From NCBI RefSeq assembly GCF_027627575.1, contig NZ_CP114065.1:372001-436000 (forward strand): a stretch of DNA of 64,000 nt, written 5' to 3'. Of the stretch, positions 8,322-16,775 are shown piece by piece (the first letter of the stretch is position 1; every line of letters starts with the position of its first letter). Under the pieces are notes generated by a model. That model made no database searches. It was not told where the DNA came from and worked only from the letters and a program-made list of their open reading frames with translations. The translations under genes were made by a program, and so were the position numbers. Origin of the DNA: Kribbella sp. CA-293567. Its GTDB lineage: Bacteria > Actinomycetota > Actinomycetes > Propionibacteriales > Kribbellaceae.

Positions 8322-9023
8322 ATGGTGCTTCAGACTGTTCGCGTGACCGAGCATGCACGGGTAGTCAGAGCGGTGGTCGGCGCAGTCGTGGTGGGACTCG
8401 GACTCGGGTTCCTGACCCAGCACCTGCAGGCCTACCTGCCGGGCAACTGGAACACCCTGGCCAACTCAGGAGTCGTCTGGGTCGTCTTCGCCTTCGCAGT
8501 CACCGCCGTACTGCGGTTGCCGACCGGCTGGTCCGCGCTGCTCGGCTTCCTCACCCTCACCGGCGCACTGACCGGGTACTACGTCTCGGCGCGCTTCATC
8601 GAGGACGCCACCAGCTCCGTGTCGACGATGGCGGTCTGGGCCTTCGCCGCGATCGTGGGAGGACCGGTCTTCGGCATCGCCGGCAGCTGGTGGAGCGAGG
8701 GCGCGGCGGTCCGCAGTACCGGGAGCTGGCTGAGTGGCGGAGGCGAGTCGCTGCGGAGCGAGGCGCGACTGTGGCACCTCAGCCGCCCGGTCGTCGGCGT
8801 CGCGCTGCTCAGCGGCGCCTTCCTTGCCGAAGGCATCTACTTCCTCTGGCAGGTGGAGAACAAGCACGCCTCCGGCCGAGTCGAGGTAGTCCTCGCCGTG
8901 CTCGCACCGATCATGCTGGCCCGCTCCAACCGCGACCGCTTCACCGGCCTCCTCCTGCTGGTCCCGCTCGGTCTGGCCGGCATCGCCTTCTACGGACTGC
9001 TCGACCTGCTGCTGGCCGGCTGA
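8322..9023 (+). CDS. Polytopic membrane protein (DUF6518-like)
   Basis: 233 residues, mostly hydrophobic, with about six membrane helices. The first third (GLGFLTQHLQAYLPGNWNTL followed by an ANSGVVW segment) resembles the actinobacterial DUF6518 family, as far as I recall it. No enzymatic motif is seen. It may instead start at GTG 8343; neither start has a good ribosome-binding site. It is divergent from the proline-rich membrane protein, with 73 bp between them. Confidence 0.7.
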   Translation: MVLQTVRVTEHARVVRAVVGAVVVGLGLGFLTQHLQAYLPGNWNTLANSGVVWVVFAFAVTAVLRLPTGWSALLGFLTLTGALTGYYVSARFIEDATSSVSTMAVWAFAAIVGGPVFGIAGSWWSEGAAVRSTGSWLSGGGESLRSEARLWHLSRPVVGVALLSGAFLAEGIYFLWQVENKHASGRVEVVLAVLAPIMLARSNRDRFTGLLLLVPLGLAGIAFYGLLDLLLAG

Positions 9024-9082
9024 CTTCCCCGCGCGGCCCCCGCTGCTCGCTGCGCGCACTGTGTTCCCACGGCCATTGGTCG

Positions 9083-10462
9083 CTACAGCCGGAGCGTCTC
9101 CAGGTCCACGTCCGCGACGGCCAGCTGGATGGCCGTCCGTTCGAAGGTGTACAGGAAAGCCTGAATCTGTGGCGGTGGCAGCAAGGCGGTGTCCGCCATC
9201 ATCGACAGCTGGATCCGCTCGGCTGTCCCCCGGATGTCGAGGAACAGGACCATGCCCTCGTCATCGGTCATCTCCGGCCAGCTGAAGGTCGTCCCCTCGG
9301 CCAGCACTCTCAGCTCGGCCTCGTCCGTGGCCACCGGTCTTTTCGGCCGGTGCAGCAGCGACCACATGTCGTTCAGCTGGGAGCCTGGCTCCCAGTCCGC
9401 CCCTCTGAGGGAGAGCGCCATGGCCCGGGCTGCCCGAGCGTCGTACCGGCCGTGCCGGCGGGCTCCGTCCATCGCCACCGTCGACTGCCGGACGATCTCC
9501 TCGAACGAGTCTGCCGTCAGGTCGATCGCCGTCGGCACGATCTGGTTCAGGGTGGTCACTGCGCCGACCAGCTCGGGCAGCAGCCGATTGCTCTGCATGA
9601 TGTCGATCGAGTAGACGTCCGCCCCGGCGATCGAGCGAACCAGAGCGGTCGTGATGGCCAGCAGCATCGCCGACGGACTGGTCCGATGACGACGCGCGGC
9701 CGCCCGCACCGCCACCGGTACGGCGTCCGACTCCAGCTCGCCGCGGCGGAACCGCGGCGTCAGCGGCTCGGCCCGCAAGGGAAGCATGCCCGGCTGGTAT
9801 TTCTTGTACTGCTGTCGCTGGTAGCTGATGGCCTCGACGTTCAGTAGTTGCCCGTCCGGCGAGTTCTCGAACATCGCCAGATCGACCGGCTGCATCCCCG
9901 ATCGGGCCGCCGGAGGGGCGCTCGCGTCCGCCTTCGCCTGCAACAGCGCGGCCAACTCGGTCGAGAGCAGGTCGGCACTCAGGTAGTCCGCGGACAGGTG
10001 CGAGACGCCGAAGGTCACCAGCACCGGAATGCCTTCGTGCATCGCGACGTAGAAGCGGATCGGCAGTTCGGTGCCGTAGTCCCAGGCGGTCTTCACAGCC
10101 CGGCCGAGGCTCTCCTCCACCAGGTCGTGGAACTCGACCGGGTCGTCGGCCGGCCGATCGAAAACGGTCACCGCGACGGCACCGGCGGCCAGCACCTCCT
10201 GGTTCGCGGTACCCCGTGCGCTCGAGCGGTAGAGGGTTCGCAGGGACTCGTGCCGGTTCAGCAGCTCGCCCAGCTGCTCCAGGACATCCGGCAGGCTCAG
10301 CACGAGCGGCACCGGCAGCCAGCGGGTCAGGGTGAAGAACGGCTTGATCTCCGGAAGCCACTCGTGGATGCCGTCCCAGGTCCCCTGCTGCCCCCAGGTC
10401 AACGGTGCGACCCGCGACCGTCCGCCGCTGAAAAGCGCCTCGGTCGTACTCTCGGTGATCAC
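9083..10462 (-). CDS. Stand-alone condensation-domain protein
   Basis: 459 residues from GTG 10462, which has TGAGG about 10 nt upstream. The whole protein resembles one NRPS-type condensation domain: LTWGQQGTWDGI at the N-terminus, LLNRHESLRTLY (the RHxxLRT motif), the active-site region VSHLSADY and the late NLLPELVG/FSWPEM-type segments. In HHxxxDG the first His is Ser154 and the Gly is Tyr160, while His155 and Asp159 are kept. No carrier, adenylation or other synthase gene is nearby. It may acylate or esterify a diffusible substrate, like free-standing condensation or PapA-type acyltransferases. Confidence 0.78.
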   Translation of the reverse strand: MITESTTEALFSGGRSRVAPLTWGQQGTWDGIHEWLPEIKPFFTLTRWLPVPLVLSLPDVLEQLGELLNRHESLRTLYRSSARGTANQEVLAAGAVAVTVFDRPADDPVEFHDLVEESLGRAVKTAWDYGTELPIRFYVAMHEGIPVLVTFGVSHLSADYLSADLLSTELAALLQAKADASAPPAARSGMQPVDLAMFENSPDGQLLNVEAISYQRQQYKKYQPGMLPLRAEPLTPRFRRGELESDAVPVAVRAAARRHRTSPSAMLLAITTALVRSIAGADVYSIDIMQSNRLLPELVGAVTTLNQIVPTAIDLTADSFEEIVRQSTVAMDGARRHGRYDARAARAMALSLRGADWEPGSQLNDMWSLLHRPKRPVATDEAELRVLAEGTTFSWPEMTDDEGMVLFLDIRGTAERIQLSMMADTALLPPPQIQAFLYTFERTAIQLAVADVDLETLRL

Positions 10463-10601
10463 GCTGACCAACCTCACTGACTTGGGCGTCGGGCCGCGCG
10501 AAGAGCACCTCGCGCAGACAAGTTCAACTAGATCTTGCCCTTTGTGTCTGCTGTCGCGGGTGCTACCGGGCGCGTCGGTCCAGCGGATCGTCCGCCACCC
10601 G

Positions 10602-11018
10602 CTAGGTGAGCCGGTGCTCCTCCAGCCAAGCAGTTGCCCGTCGCTTGGACGCTCTCGACAGCCAAGCATCCTGAATCACCTCGGTCAGCTCCTGCAGGCC
10701 GAGCTCCCCGATCCGGCTGCCACGCAGCAGCACCGACTTGTGCCCGTCGAAATGCGGCGTCGTGAAGAACGGATTGCTCTCGTCCGACACCAGGGCCAGC
10801 TTGTCGTCCTCGGACGGCACCCAGAACACGATCACGTCGTCGTACCGCTCGCCGGTCTCGGGATCGAAGGCATCCGGCCGAGGCGTTCGGAAGAACACGA
10901 ACGACTTGCCGCCGACCTGGTAGACCGGGTTCTCCCCGCCGCCCTGCACCACCGTGACGTGGGGCATCGCCAGTGCGATCGCGTGGACATCGGCCACTCG
11001 AGCCTTCTTGCTCGCCAT
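10602..11018 (-). CDS. MmcQ/YjbR-family protein
   Basis: 138 residues. A YjbR-type small alpha/beta protein: [45 protein letters not shown] and the final [16 protein letters not shown] are family hallmarks. YjbR proteins have a CyaY-like DNA-binding fold, but no member's cellular role is settled. It stands alone, with 139 bp without a gene before the condensation-domain gene. Confidence 0.85.
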   Translation of the reverse strand: MASKKARVADVHAIALAMPHVTVVQGGGENPVYQVGGKSFVFFRTPRPDAFDPETGERYDDVIVFWVPSEDDKLALVSDESNPFFTTPHFDGHKSVLLRGSRIGELGLQELTEVIQDAWLSRASKRRATAWLEEHRLT

Positions 11019-11031
11019 TTCCGCAGTCTAG

Positions 11032-12915
11032 TTACCTGGCGGGCAGCTGGATGGTGAATGTCGAGCCGTGCCCCAGCCGGCTGGTTGCGGCGATGGTGCC
11101 GCGGTGTGCCTCGACCAGGTGCTTGGTGATCGCCAGGCCGAGTCCGCTGCCGCCTGTGGTTCGGCTGCGGGACTGTTCGGCCCGGTAGAAGCGGTCGAAG
11201 AGATAGGGGAGGTGCTCCTCCGCGATCCCCGTCCCGTTGTCGGTGACGGTCAGCTTGTAGCCGTCGCCGACTCGGCGTACGCCGACGATGACCCGGCCGT
11301 CGGCAGGTGTGAACCGAATCGCGTTGGAGACCAGGTTGCCGAGTGCTTGCCGGATGCGGGCGTTGTCCACCACGGCCGGCGCGGGGCCGGTGACCTCCGC
11401 GGTCAGCGTGACTCCGGCCGCGTCCGCCGCCGGCCGGTGCGCCGACACCACCTGCTGAGCCAGCTCGGAGAGGTCCTTCAGCTCAGGATGCATCCGGAGC
11501 TTGCCCGCGTCGGCGAGGGCCAGATCCTGCAGATCCGCAACCAGCCGTTCGAGCAGGCCGGCTTCCTCCAGCAGGGAGGTCACCAGTGCGCTGTCGAGGG
11601 GGACGACCCCGTCCTCGGAGGCGACCAGGTACCCCTTGATGTTGGCCAGCGGCGTCCGTAGTTCGTGGGCGACGTCGCTGACCATCGCCTTGCGTTGATG
11701 GTCGTGGTGCTGGATCGACTCGGCCATCGCGTTGAAGGCATGCCCGAGCCGGGCCACCTCGTCCCGTCCGCTGACCGGCACCCGGGCCGCGTGGTCGCCG
11801 TTCGTCATCCGCTGGGCCGCCCCGGTGAGCGCCAGGATCGGCCGGACCAGTCGGCGGCCGGCGAACACCATCACCAGCGCCGCGATCAGCAGTACGCCGA
11901 GCGCGGTCGCCGCGGTCCGGGCCAAACCCTCGCCGGAGAAGACGTTGAAACTGCTCTTGGCCCCCAGATAGAGCTTCGCCTGCGGTGCGACGTACGGCGT
12001 GAGCGCGGCGACCCGGGCGGTGTTGCCGCACTCGAAGAACGCCGCGGAGACCGGCGTGTTCTCCGCGTCGAGCGGGGTGACCGCGACGAGTCCGTCGTCC
12101 GGGTTGGCGGTCAGCTTGTACGGCTGGCCGGCCGCGTCCAGGCACTCGGTCGAGCGGCGGATCTCGTCGGCGTTGACCGCGGCTGCCTTGGCGCTCGGCG
12201 CGTACAGTCCCGCGGGCACGCAGGGATCGCCCTGGAGCGTGACCGGCCGCTGGATCTGCATCGCGCTGCCGTCGGCCTGTGCGCTCTCCCAGGCCAGCGC
12301 GGGCGGGGTGCCGTCCGGTGCGCTGATCACCTGGACGGGACGGCCCTTCGACCGCAGGCACGCCGCCGCCTGGTCCGCGAGCTGCCGGCGTTGCGCCTTC
12401 TCCTCGTCGGTCATGCCCCAGCTGGCCGACCCGACGAGTTGCGGACCGGCGTACGAGAGGCCGGCTACGGTCGTCGACAGGGGCGCGACCGCTCGGGTCG
12501 CCATCCGGGTGGTGGCCCCGGAAGCGAGACTGAAGGCGACGGCCTGGCCGCCTTCGCTGCGTGGGTCGACTGTTGCCGCCGGCACCGATGGCAGCTCCGG
12601 ACCGGCGCCGAGGGTCCGCGCCGAGTCGGCGATGACGGCACCGTCGGCACCGGTCAGCGCGATTCGCCGTCCGGTCCGGTCGGACAGGGTGCCGATCAGC
12701 TTGTCCACGCCCGACCAGCCGGCGTGATCGGCGGCGTACGCGCTCAGCTGGGCGTAGATGTCGCCGTCGACCTGGAGCTGGGAGGTGTTCTGGTCGATCT
12801 CGCCCTGGAGCTGCTCCGAGGTGCTGTAGGTCGCGATCAGCGCGGTGGCGATGACGGCGCCGAGCGCGACCGCGAGCGAGAGCCCGAGGAACCTGACCAG
12901 CACGCTACGACGCAT
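11032..12915 (-). CDS. Sensor histidine kinase
   Basis: 627 residues. First membrane helix about 8-30, a large extracellular sensor (31-332) with four cysteines (186, 232, 259, 296), second helix about 334-352, HAMP (355-405), HisKA with phospho-accepting His417 ([16 protein letters not shown]), then HATPase_c with N-box ([13 protein letters not shown]), G1 ([11 protein letters not shown]) and G2 ([13 protein letters not shown]). The sensor resembles no domain I can name; its cysteines and size suggest a folded ligand-binding module. Its start overlaps the response-regulator gene by 11 bp, so the two are co-translated. The pair is divergent from an exporter operon, which is its likely target. 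Confidence 0.95.
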   Translation of the reverse strand: MRRSVLVRFLGLSLAVALGAVIATALIATYSTSEQLQGEIDQNTSQLQVDGDIYAQLSAYAADHAGWSGVDKLIGTLSDRTGRRIALTGADGAVIADSARTLGAGPELPSVPAATVDPRSEGGQAVAFSLASGATTRMATRAVAPLSTTVAGLSYAGPQLVGSASWGMTDEEKAQRRQLADQAAACLRSKGRPVQVISAPDGTPPALAWESAQADGSAMQIQRPVTLQGDPCVPAGLYAPSAKAAAVNADEIRRSTECLDAAGQPYKLTANPDDGLVAVTPLDAENTPVSAAFFECGNTARVAALTPYVAPQAKLYLGAKSSFNVFSGEGLARTAATALGVLLIAALVMVFAGRRLVRPILALTGAAQRMTNGDHAARVPVSGRDEVARLGHAFNAMAESIQHHDHQRKAMVSDVAHELRTPLANIKGYLVASEDGVVPLDSALVTSLLEEAGLLERLVADLQDLALADAGKLRMHPELKDLSELAQQVVSAHRPAADAAGVTLTAEVTGPAPAVVDNARIRQALGNLVSNAIRFTPADGRVIVGVRRVGDGYKLTVTDNGTGIAEEHLPYLFDRFYRAEQSRSRTTGGSGLGLAITKHLVEAHRGTIAATSRLGHGSTFTIQLPAR

Positions 12916-13618
12916 CGGACACCACCTTGTCGGCGGCCAGCTTGTAGCCCACGCCGTAAACGGTCTTCAGGTACGCCGGGTCGGCCGGCACCGGTTCGAT
13001 CTTCTTGCGCAGGTTCATCACGTGCACGTCGATCGTCCGGTCGAACACGTAGTGGTCGAAGCCGAACGCGTGCTCCAGCAACTGCTGCCGGGAGAACGCG
13101 CGGCCGGGGGAGGCCGCCAGGCAGGCCAGGATCTTGAACTCGGCCGGCGTCACCTCGACCAGGTCGCCGTCCAGCCGGACCTCGTGCCGCACCGGGTCGA
13201 TCTCCAGCCCGCCGACCCGGTAGCTCTCGCCGTCGACGCGGCCGCGGGTGCGGCGCAGTACCGTCCGGACCCGGGCGACCAGTTCGCGGGGGTTGTACGG
13301 CTTGGTCAGGTAGTCGTCGGCGCCCAGGTCGAGGCCGAGCAGCAGGTCGTCCTCGGTGGAGCGGGCGGTGAGCATGATGATCGGCACGTCCCCGTTGCCG
13401 GAGGCATCGGCCCGGAGTACCCGGCAGACGTCCAGGCCGTCGACCTTCGGCATCATCACATCGAGCACGAGCAGGTCGGGGCTGCGCCGGCGGGCCTCGT
13501 CGATCGCGGCCCGCCCGTCGTGCACGACGACCGTCGTATGGCCCTCCCGCTCGAGGTAACGCCGGATCAGCTCCGCCTGCTTGAGATCGTCTTCGGCGAC
13601 GAGAATCCGGGCTGCCAT
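12905..13618 (-). CDS. OmpR-family response regulator
   Basis: 237 residues from ATG 13618 (MAARILVAEDD). Receiver domain with phospho-acceptor Asp53 (LLVLDVMMPKVDG) and Lys102-region LTKPYNPRELVARV, then a winged-helix DNA-binding domain (LTPAEFKIL-like VTPAEFKILACLAASPGR, ending GVGYKL). It works with the adjacent histidine kinase. ATG codons at 13639 and 13672 lie upstream in frame but would add an atypical N-terminus. A pair of TTCAC repeats in the divergent intergenic region is a plausible binding site. Confidence 0.93.
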   Translation of the reverse strand: MAARILVAEDDLKQAELIRRYLEREGHTTVVVHDGRAAIDEARRRSPDLLVLDVMMPKVDGLDVCRVLRADASGNGDVPIIMLTARSTEDDLLLGLDLGADDYLTKPYNPRELVARVRTVLRRTRGRVDGESYRVGGLEIDPVRHEVRLDGDLVEVTPAEFKILACLAASPGRAFSRQQLLEHAFGFDHYVFDRTIDVHVMNLRKKIEPVPADPAYLKTVYGVGYKLAADKVVSDAS

Positions 13619-13689
13619 GCCTCGACAGTGACTGATCATCATGAGATTTCGATGAAGATCGGCTGAGAGCATCGGGAGCTGATCGGTCC

Positions 13690-13705
13690 TTCACAGGTTC
13701 TTCAC
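13690..13705. promoter_or_regulatory. Candidate response-regulator binding repeats
   Basis: TTCAC at 13690-13694 and again at 13701-13705 are direct repeats exactly 11 bp apart, the one-helical-turn spacing typical of OmpR/PhoB-type sites. They lie between the divergent response-regulator gene and the lipoprotein gene, 25 bp before the latter's ATG. Confidence 0.45.
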
Positions 13706-13729
13706 GGCGTTCCCGCCAGGCTCCAGCTC

Positions 13730-14791
13730 ATGAAGAACTCACGCATAGCGCTCTCGATGGTTGCCGCCCTGGCCCTGGCCGGCTGTGGAGCCAACACCTC
13801 GGCAGCCGACAAGGAACCGGTCGCGAGCGACGGCAAGAGCCCGCTCGCGGAGTACATGGGAGAAGGATTCGTCAGCTCCGGTGGTGGCGGGATGAGCGTG
13901 ACCAGGGCCATCGGTCCGGGGGCGAACGAGTCGTCCGAGGAGCAGCTGGCCAAACAGCGCAAGATGGAGGACGCGATCGCCGCCTGTATGAAGACGGCCG
14001 GCTTCGAGTACGTCGCGGTGCCCCCGGAGGCGCGGGGCAAAGGCAAGTTCGACGAGGCGTTCAAGCTGCCGCCGGACAAGTTCGCCGAGCAGTACGGCTA
14101 CGGCATCTCCACGATCGACTGGGGCAAACCCGACGACCAGGCGAACGAAGACCCGAACAGCAAGATCCGCAAGGCCCTGTCACCGACGGCGCAGAAGGCC
14201 TACGGCAAGGCGCTGAACGGCCAGTTCGACAATCCCGGCGGTGGGGTGATCGGGATCGCGCCGTCGACCGGTGACAAGGGGAAGAAACAGGACACGGGGT
14301 GCCGGGGCAAGGCGGCCGAAGAGGTCTACGGCAGCCCCGACGAGCAGGTGACCGACTTCAGGAAGTTCGACTCGCTGTTCAAGGACATCGAGGCGCTGCG
14401 CAAGCGGGTCGAGGCCGACCAACGGGTCATCGACGCCACCTCGGCCTGGTCGGACTGCCTCGCCGACGCGGGGCACAGCGGCTTCACGAAGGTGAACGAG
14501 CCGCGCGAGTCGATCAGCCAGAAGCTGCAGACGTTGTCCGGCGGGGACAAGGGCGCGCCGAAGCCCGGTGAGATGACCGCGATCGGCCCGCCGTCGCTGG
14601 ACAAGGTGGACGCCGCCAAGCTGGGTGACCTCCGCAAGGAGGAGATCGAGCTGGCGAAGGCCGACCAGGGCTGCAAGCAGAAGGTCTACGAGGAGCCGTT
14701 CAAGAAGGCGCAGTACGAGCTGGAGAAGGAGTTCGTCGAGGCGAACAAGACCCAGCTCGAGCAGTACCGCGACTCGGTGTCGGAGCGGTGA
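13730..14791 (+). CDS. Secreted lipoprotein, first gene of exporter operon
   Basis: 353 residues with a clear lipoprotein signal peptide: basic MKNSR, a hydrophobic stretch and lipobox LAGC with Cys19. The mature protein is hydrophilic, rich in Lys/Asp/Gln, with four further cysteines (IAACMKTAGF, DTGCRG, WSDCLADAGH, DQGCKQK). Two repeat a pattern of a conserved Cys followed by xxAGH/xxAGF, suggesting two related helical modules. Function unknown. Because it leads an operon with an adaptor, ATPase and permease, it may capture or sense the exported substrate, or inform the histidine kinase. It overlaps the next gene by 4 bp. Confidence 0.85.
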   Translation: MKNSRIALSMVAALALAGCGANTSAADKEPVASDGKSPLAEYMGEGFVSSGGGGMSVTRAIGPGANESSEEQLAKQRKMEDAIAACMKTAGFEYVAVPPEARGKGKFDEAFKLPPDKFAEQYGYGISTIDWGKPDDQANEDPNSKIRKALSPTAQKAYGKALNGQFDNPGGGVIGIAPSTGDKGKKQDTGCRGKAAEEVYGSPDEQVTDFRKFDSLFKDIEALRKRVEADQRVIDATSAWSDCLADAGHSGFTKVNEPRESISQKLQTLSGGDKGAPKPGEMTAIGPPSLDKVDAAKLGDLRKEEIELAKADQGCKQKVYEEPFKKAQYELEKEFVEANKTQLEQYRDSVSER

Positions 14792-16086
14792 CCGCGTCAC
14801 CCAAATCGCGTCGCCGGGTACTGATCGGGGTCTCCGCGGTCGCGACCCTCTCGCTCGGGGTGGGCGTCGCCGCGGGCAGCCGGCTGATGTCACCGGAGGA
14901 CGCCGCGGCCAAGACGGCGCCGCCGAAGGCCTCCCAGATCACCGTGCCGGTGGAGCTGAAGGCGTTGTCCAGCAAGATCGTCGGGCGGGGGGACACCTCG
15001 TTCGACGGAGCGGTGAACATCAGGGTCGAGACCAGCGGTCTGCAGACCCCGGCGGTGGTGACGGGCAAGGTGCCGAAGGTCGGATCGTCCTTGCTGGCAG
15101 GGAAGGCGCTGCTGGAGATCGCGGGGCGCCCGGTGATCGGGCTGCCCGGCGTACTGCCGATGTACCGGGCGCTGGCACCGGGCTCCAAGGGGCCGGACGT
15201 GCTGCAGCTCGAGCAGACGCTGGCGAAGCTGGGCTTCGATCCGGGCAAGGTCGACTCGAAGTACGACACCAGTACCTCGCGAGCCGTCGAGGAGCTCTAC
15301 GAGGCAGCCGGGTACGACGCGCCGGAGCCTGACGAGCAGCTGAAGCAGGCGGTCGACCAGGCGGACAAGAGCGTCGACGCGGCGAAGAACGCGCTCCGGC
15401 AGGCGAAGGCGGCGCTCAAGCAGGCCAAGGCCGGTCCGGGCAAGGCGGACACGTCGGTCCAGCAGGGGCTGGTCGACGACGCGGAGGAGAACCTGGCCGA
15501 CGCCCAGCTGGCCAAGAACGAGGCCCAGTTCAAGGCCGGTACGCCGCTGCCGCTGTCCGAGGTCGTCTACGTGAAGTCGCTGCCGCGCCGGGTCGACGAG
15601 GTGAAGACCGAGCGTGGCGCCGTCGTCAACGGAGTGGTGATGTCGGCCAGCGGCGCCGCCCTGGTGGTCAGCCTCAAGGTCGACGCGGCAACCAAGGAGC
15701 GGCTGAAGGCAGGGATGCCGGCCAGTTTCGACATCGGCGACGGGTCGGTCGTCCAGGCGAAGATCGTGCGGATCACCGGCAGCGGCGACGAGTACACGGT
15801 GGTGATCTCACCGAAGACGCTGACCGCGGCTCAGCTGGGCCGGCTCCGGGACGCGAACGTCAAGGTGACGGTTCCGCTCAAGAGCACGAACGGCAAGGTT
15901 CTCGCCGTACCGCTGGCCGCGCTGTCGGCGGGCTCGGACGGCGGTTCGCGGGTGGAGGTCCTGCGCGACGGCAAGGTGGAGCTGATCCCGGTCAAGGTCG
16001 GGCTGTCCGCCGACGGGTTCGCGCAGGTGACCGCGACCGGCGACGCGAAGCTGTCCGAGGGCGACCAAGTGGTGGTCGGCAAATGA
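14788..16086 (+). CDS. HlyD/MacA-like adaptor with peptidoglycan-binding domain
   Basis: 432 residues from GTG 14788 (GTGA overlap). One N-terminal membrane anchor (about 10-31). A beta-barrel/lipoyl-like region (VTGKVPKVGSSLLAGKALLEIAGRPVI, here cited in part as VTGKVPKVG) is interrupted by a PG_binding_1-type module (SKGPDVLQLEQTLAKLGFDP, about 130-172). A coiled coil rich in Lys/Ala/Gln (about 185-245) follows, then a C-terminal barrel with VPLAALSAG. Efflux adaptors of this type in Gram-positive bacteria link the permease to the wall rather than to an outer-membrane channel. It works with the ATPase and permease encoded next. Confidence 0.87.
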   Translation: MTASPKSRRRVLIGVSAVATLSLGVGVAAGSRLMSPEDAAAKTAPPKASQITVPVELKALSSKIVGRGDTSFDGAVNIRVETSGLQTPAVVTGKVPKVGSSLLAGKALLEIAGRPVIGLPGVLPMYRALAPGSKGPDVLQLEQTLAKLGFDPGKVDSKYDTSTSRAVEELYEAAGYDAPEPDEQLKQAVDQADKSVDAAKNALRQAKAALKQAKAGPGKADTSVQQGLVDDAEENLADAQLAKNEAQFKAGTPLPLSEVVYVKSLPRRVDEVKTERGAVVNGVVMSASGAALVVSLKVDAATKERLKAGMPASFDIGDGSVVQAKIVRITGSGDEYTVVISPKTLTAAQLGRLRDANVKVTVPLKSTNGKVLAVPLAALSAGSDGGSRVEVLRDGKVELIPVKVGLSADGFAQVTATGDAKLSEGDQVVVGK

Positions 16087-16775
16087 GCTCGACGGCGGTG
16101 GCGCTGCCGGCTCCGGTGGTGGAGATGATCGGCGTCCGGCGGTTCTTCCCCGGGCCGCCCGAGGTGCAGGCGATCCGCGAGATCGACCTGACCATCCGCG
16201 AAGGCGAGTACCTGTCGATCGTCGGGCCGTCCGGCTCCGGCAAGTCGACCCTGCTGCACCTGCTCGGGCTGCTCGACAACCCGACCGGCGGGATCTACCG
16301 GCTGGACGGCGTCGACACGATGAGCCTGCGGGAGCGGCGCCGCGCCGTCCTGCGGGGCGAGCGGATCGGCTTCGTCTTCCAGTCGTTCCACCTGCTCGAC
16401 CACCGCACGGTGCTGGAGAACGTCGCGCTGTCGATGGTCTACGTCGGAGTACCGCGGAAGGAGCGGATGGCGCGTGCACGAGTCGCCCTGGAACGGGTCG
16501 GGCTGGCACACCGGATGGAGTTCGGGCCGAGCACCCTGTCGGGCGGCGAGCGGCAACGCGTCGCGATCGCCCGGGCGCTGGTCGCCGAGCCGAGTCTGCT
16601 GCTGGCCGACGAGCCCACCGGAAACCTGGACAGCGCCAACGCGGAGGCGATCCTCCAGGTGTTCGACGAACTGCACCACGAGGGCATGACGCTGGCGGTG
16701 ATCACTCACGACGACCACGTCAGTGAGCGCGCCCAGCGCCGGGTCCGCATCGTCGACGGGACGCTGCAGTGGTGA
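16083..16775 (+). CDS. ABC transporter ATP-binding protein (MacB/LolD type)
   Basis: 230 residues, ATGA overlap with the adaptor gene. All ABC ATPase motifs are intact: Walker A GPSGSGKS (48-55), Q-loop Gln100, signature LSGGERQRVAIARAL (152-166) and Walker B LLLADEPTG (172-180). The sequence is closest in style to MacB/LolD ATPases, which drive mechanotransmission rather than channel-type transport. It should pair with the permease encoded immediately downstream. Confidence 0.95.
   Translation: MSSTAVALPAPVVEMIGVRRFFPGPPEVQAIREIDLTIREGEYLSIVGPSGSGKSTLLHLLGLLDNPTGGIYRLDGVDTMSLRERRRAVLRGERIGFVFQSFHLLDHRTVLENVALSMVYVGVPRKERMARARVALERVGLAHRMEFGPSTLSGGERQRVAIARALVAEPSLLLADEPTGNLDSANAEAILQVFDELHHEGMTLAVITHDDHVSERAQRRVRIVDGTLQW

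Noticed and set aside
9083-10462. Part of a non-ribosomal peptide biosynthesis cluster.
   Set aside because: Only one condensation domain is present; no adenylation, carrier or thioesterase domain or tailoring set lies within the window.
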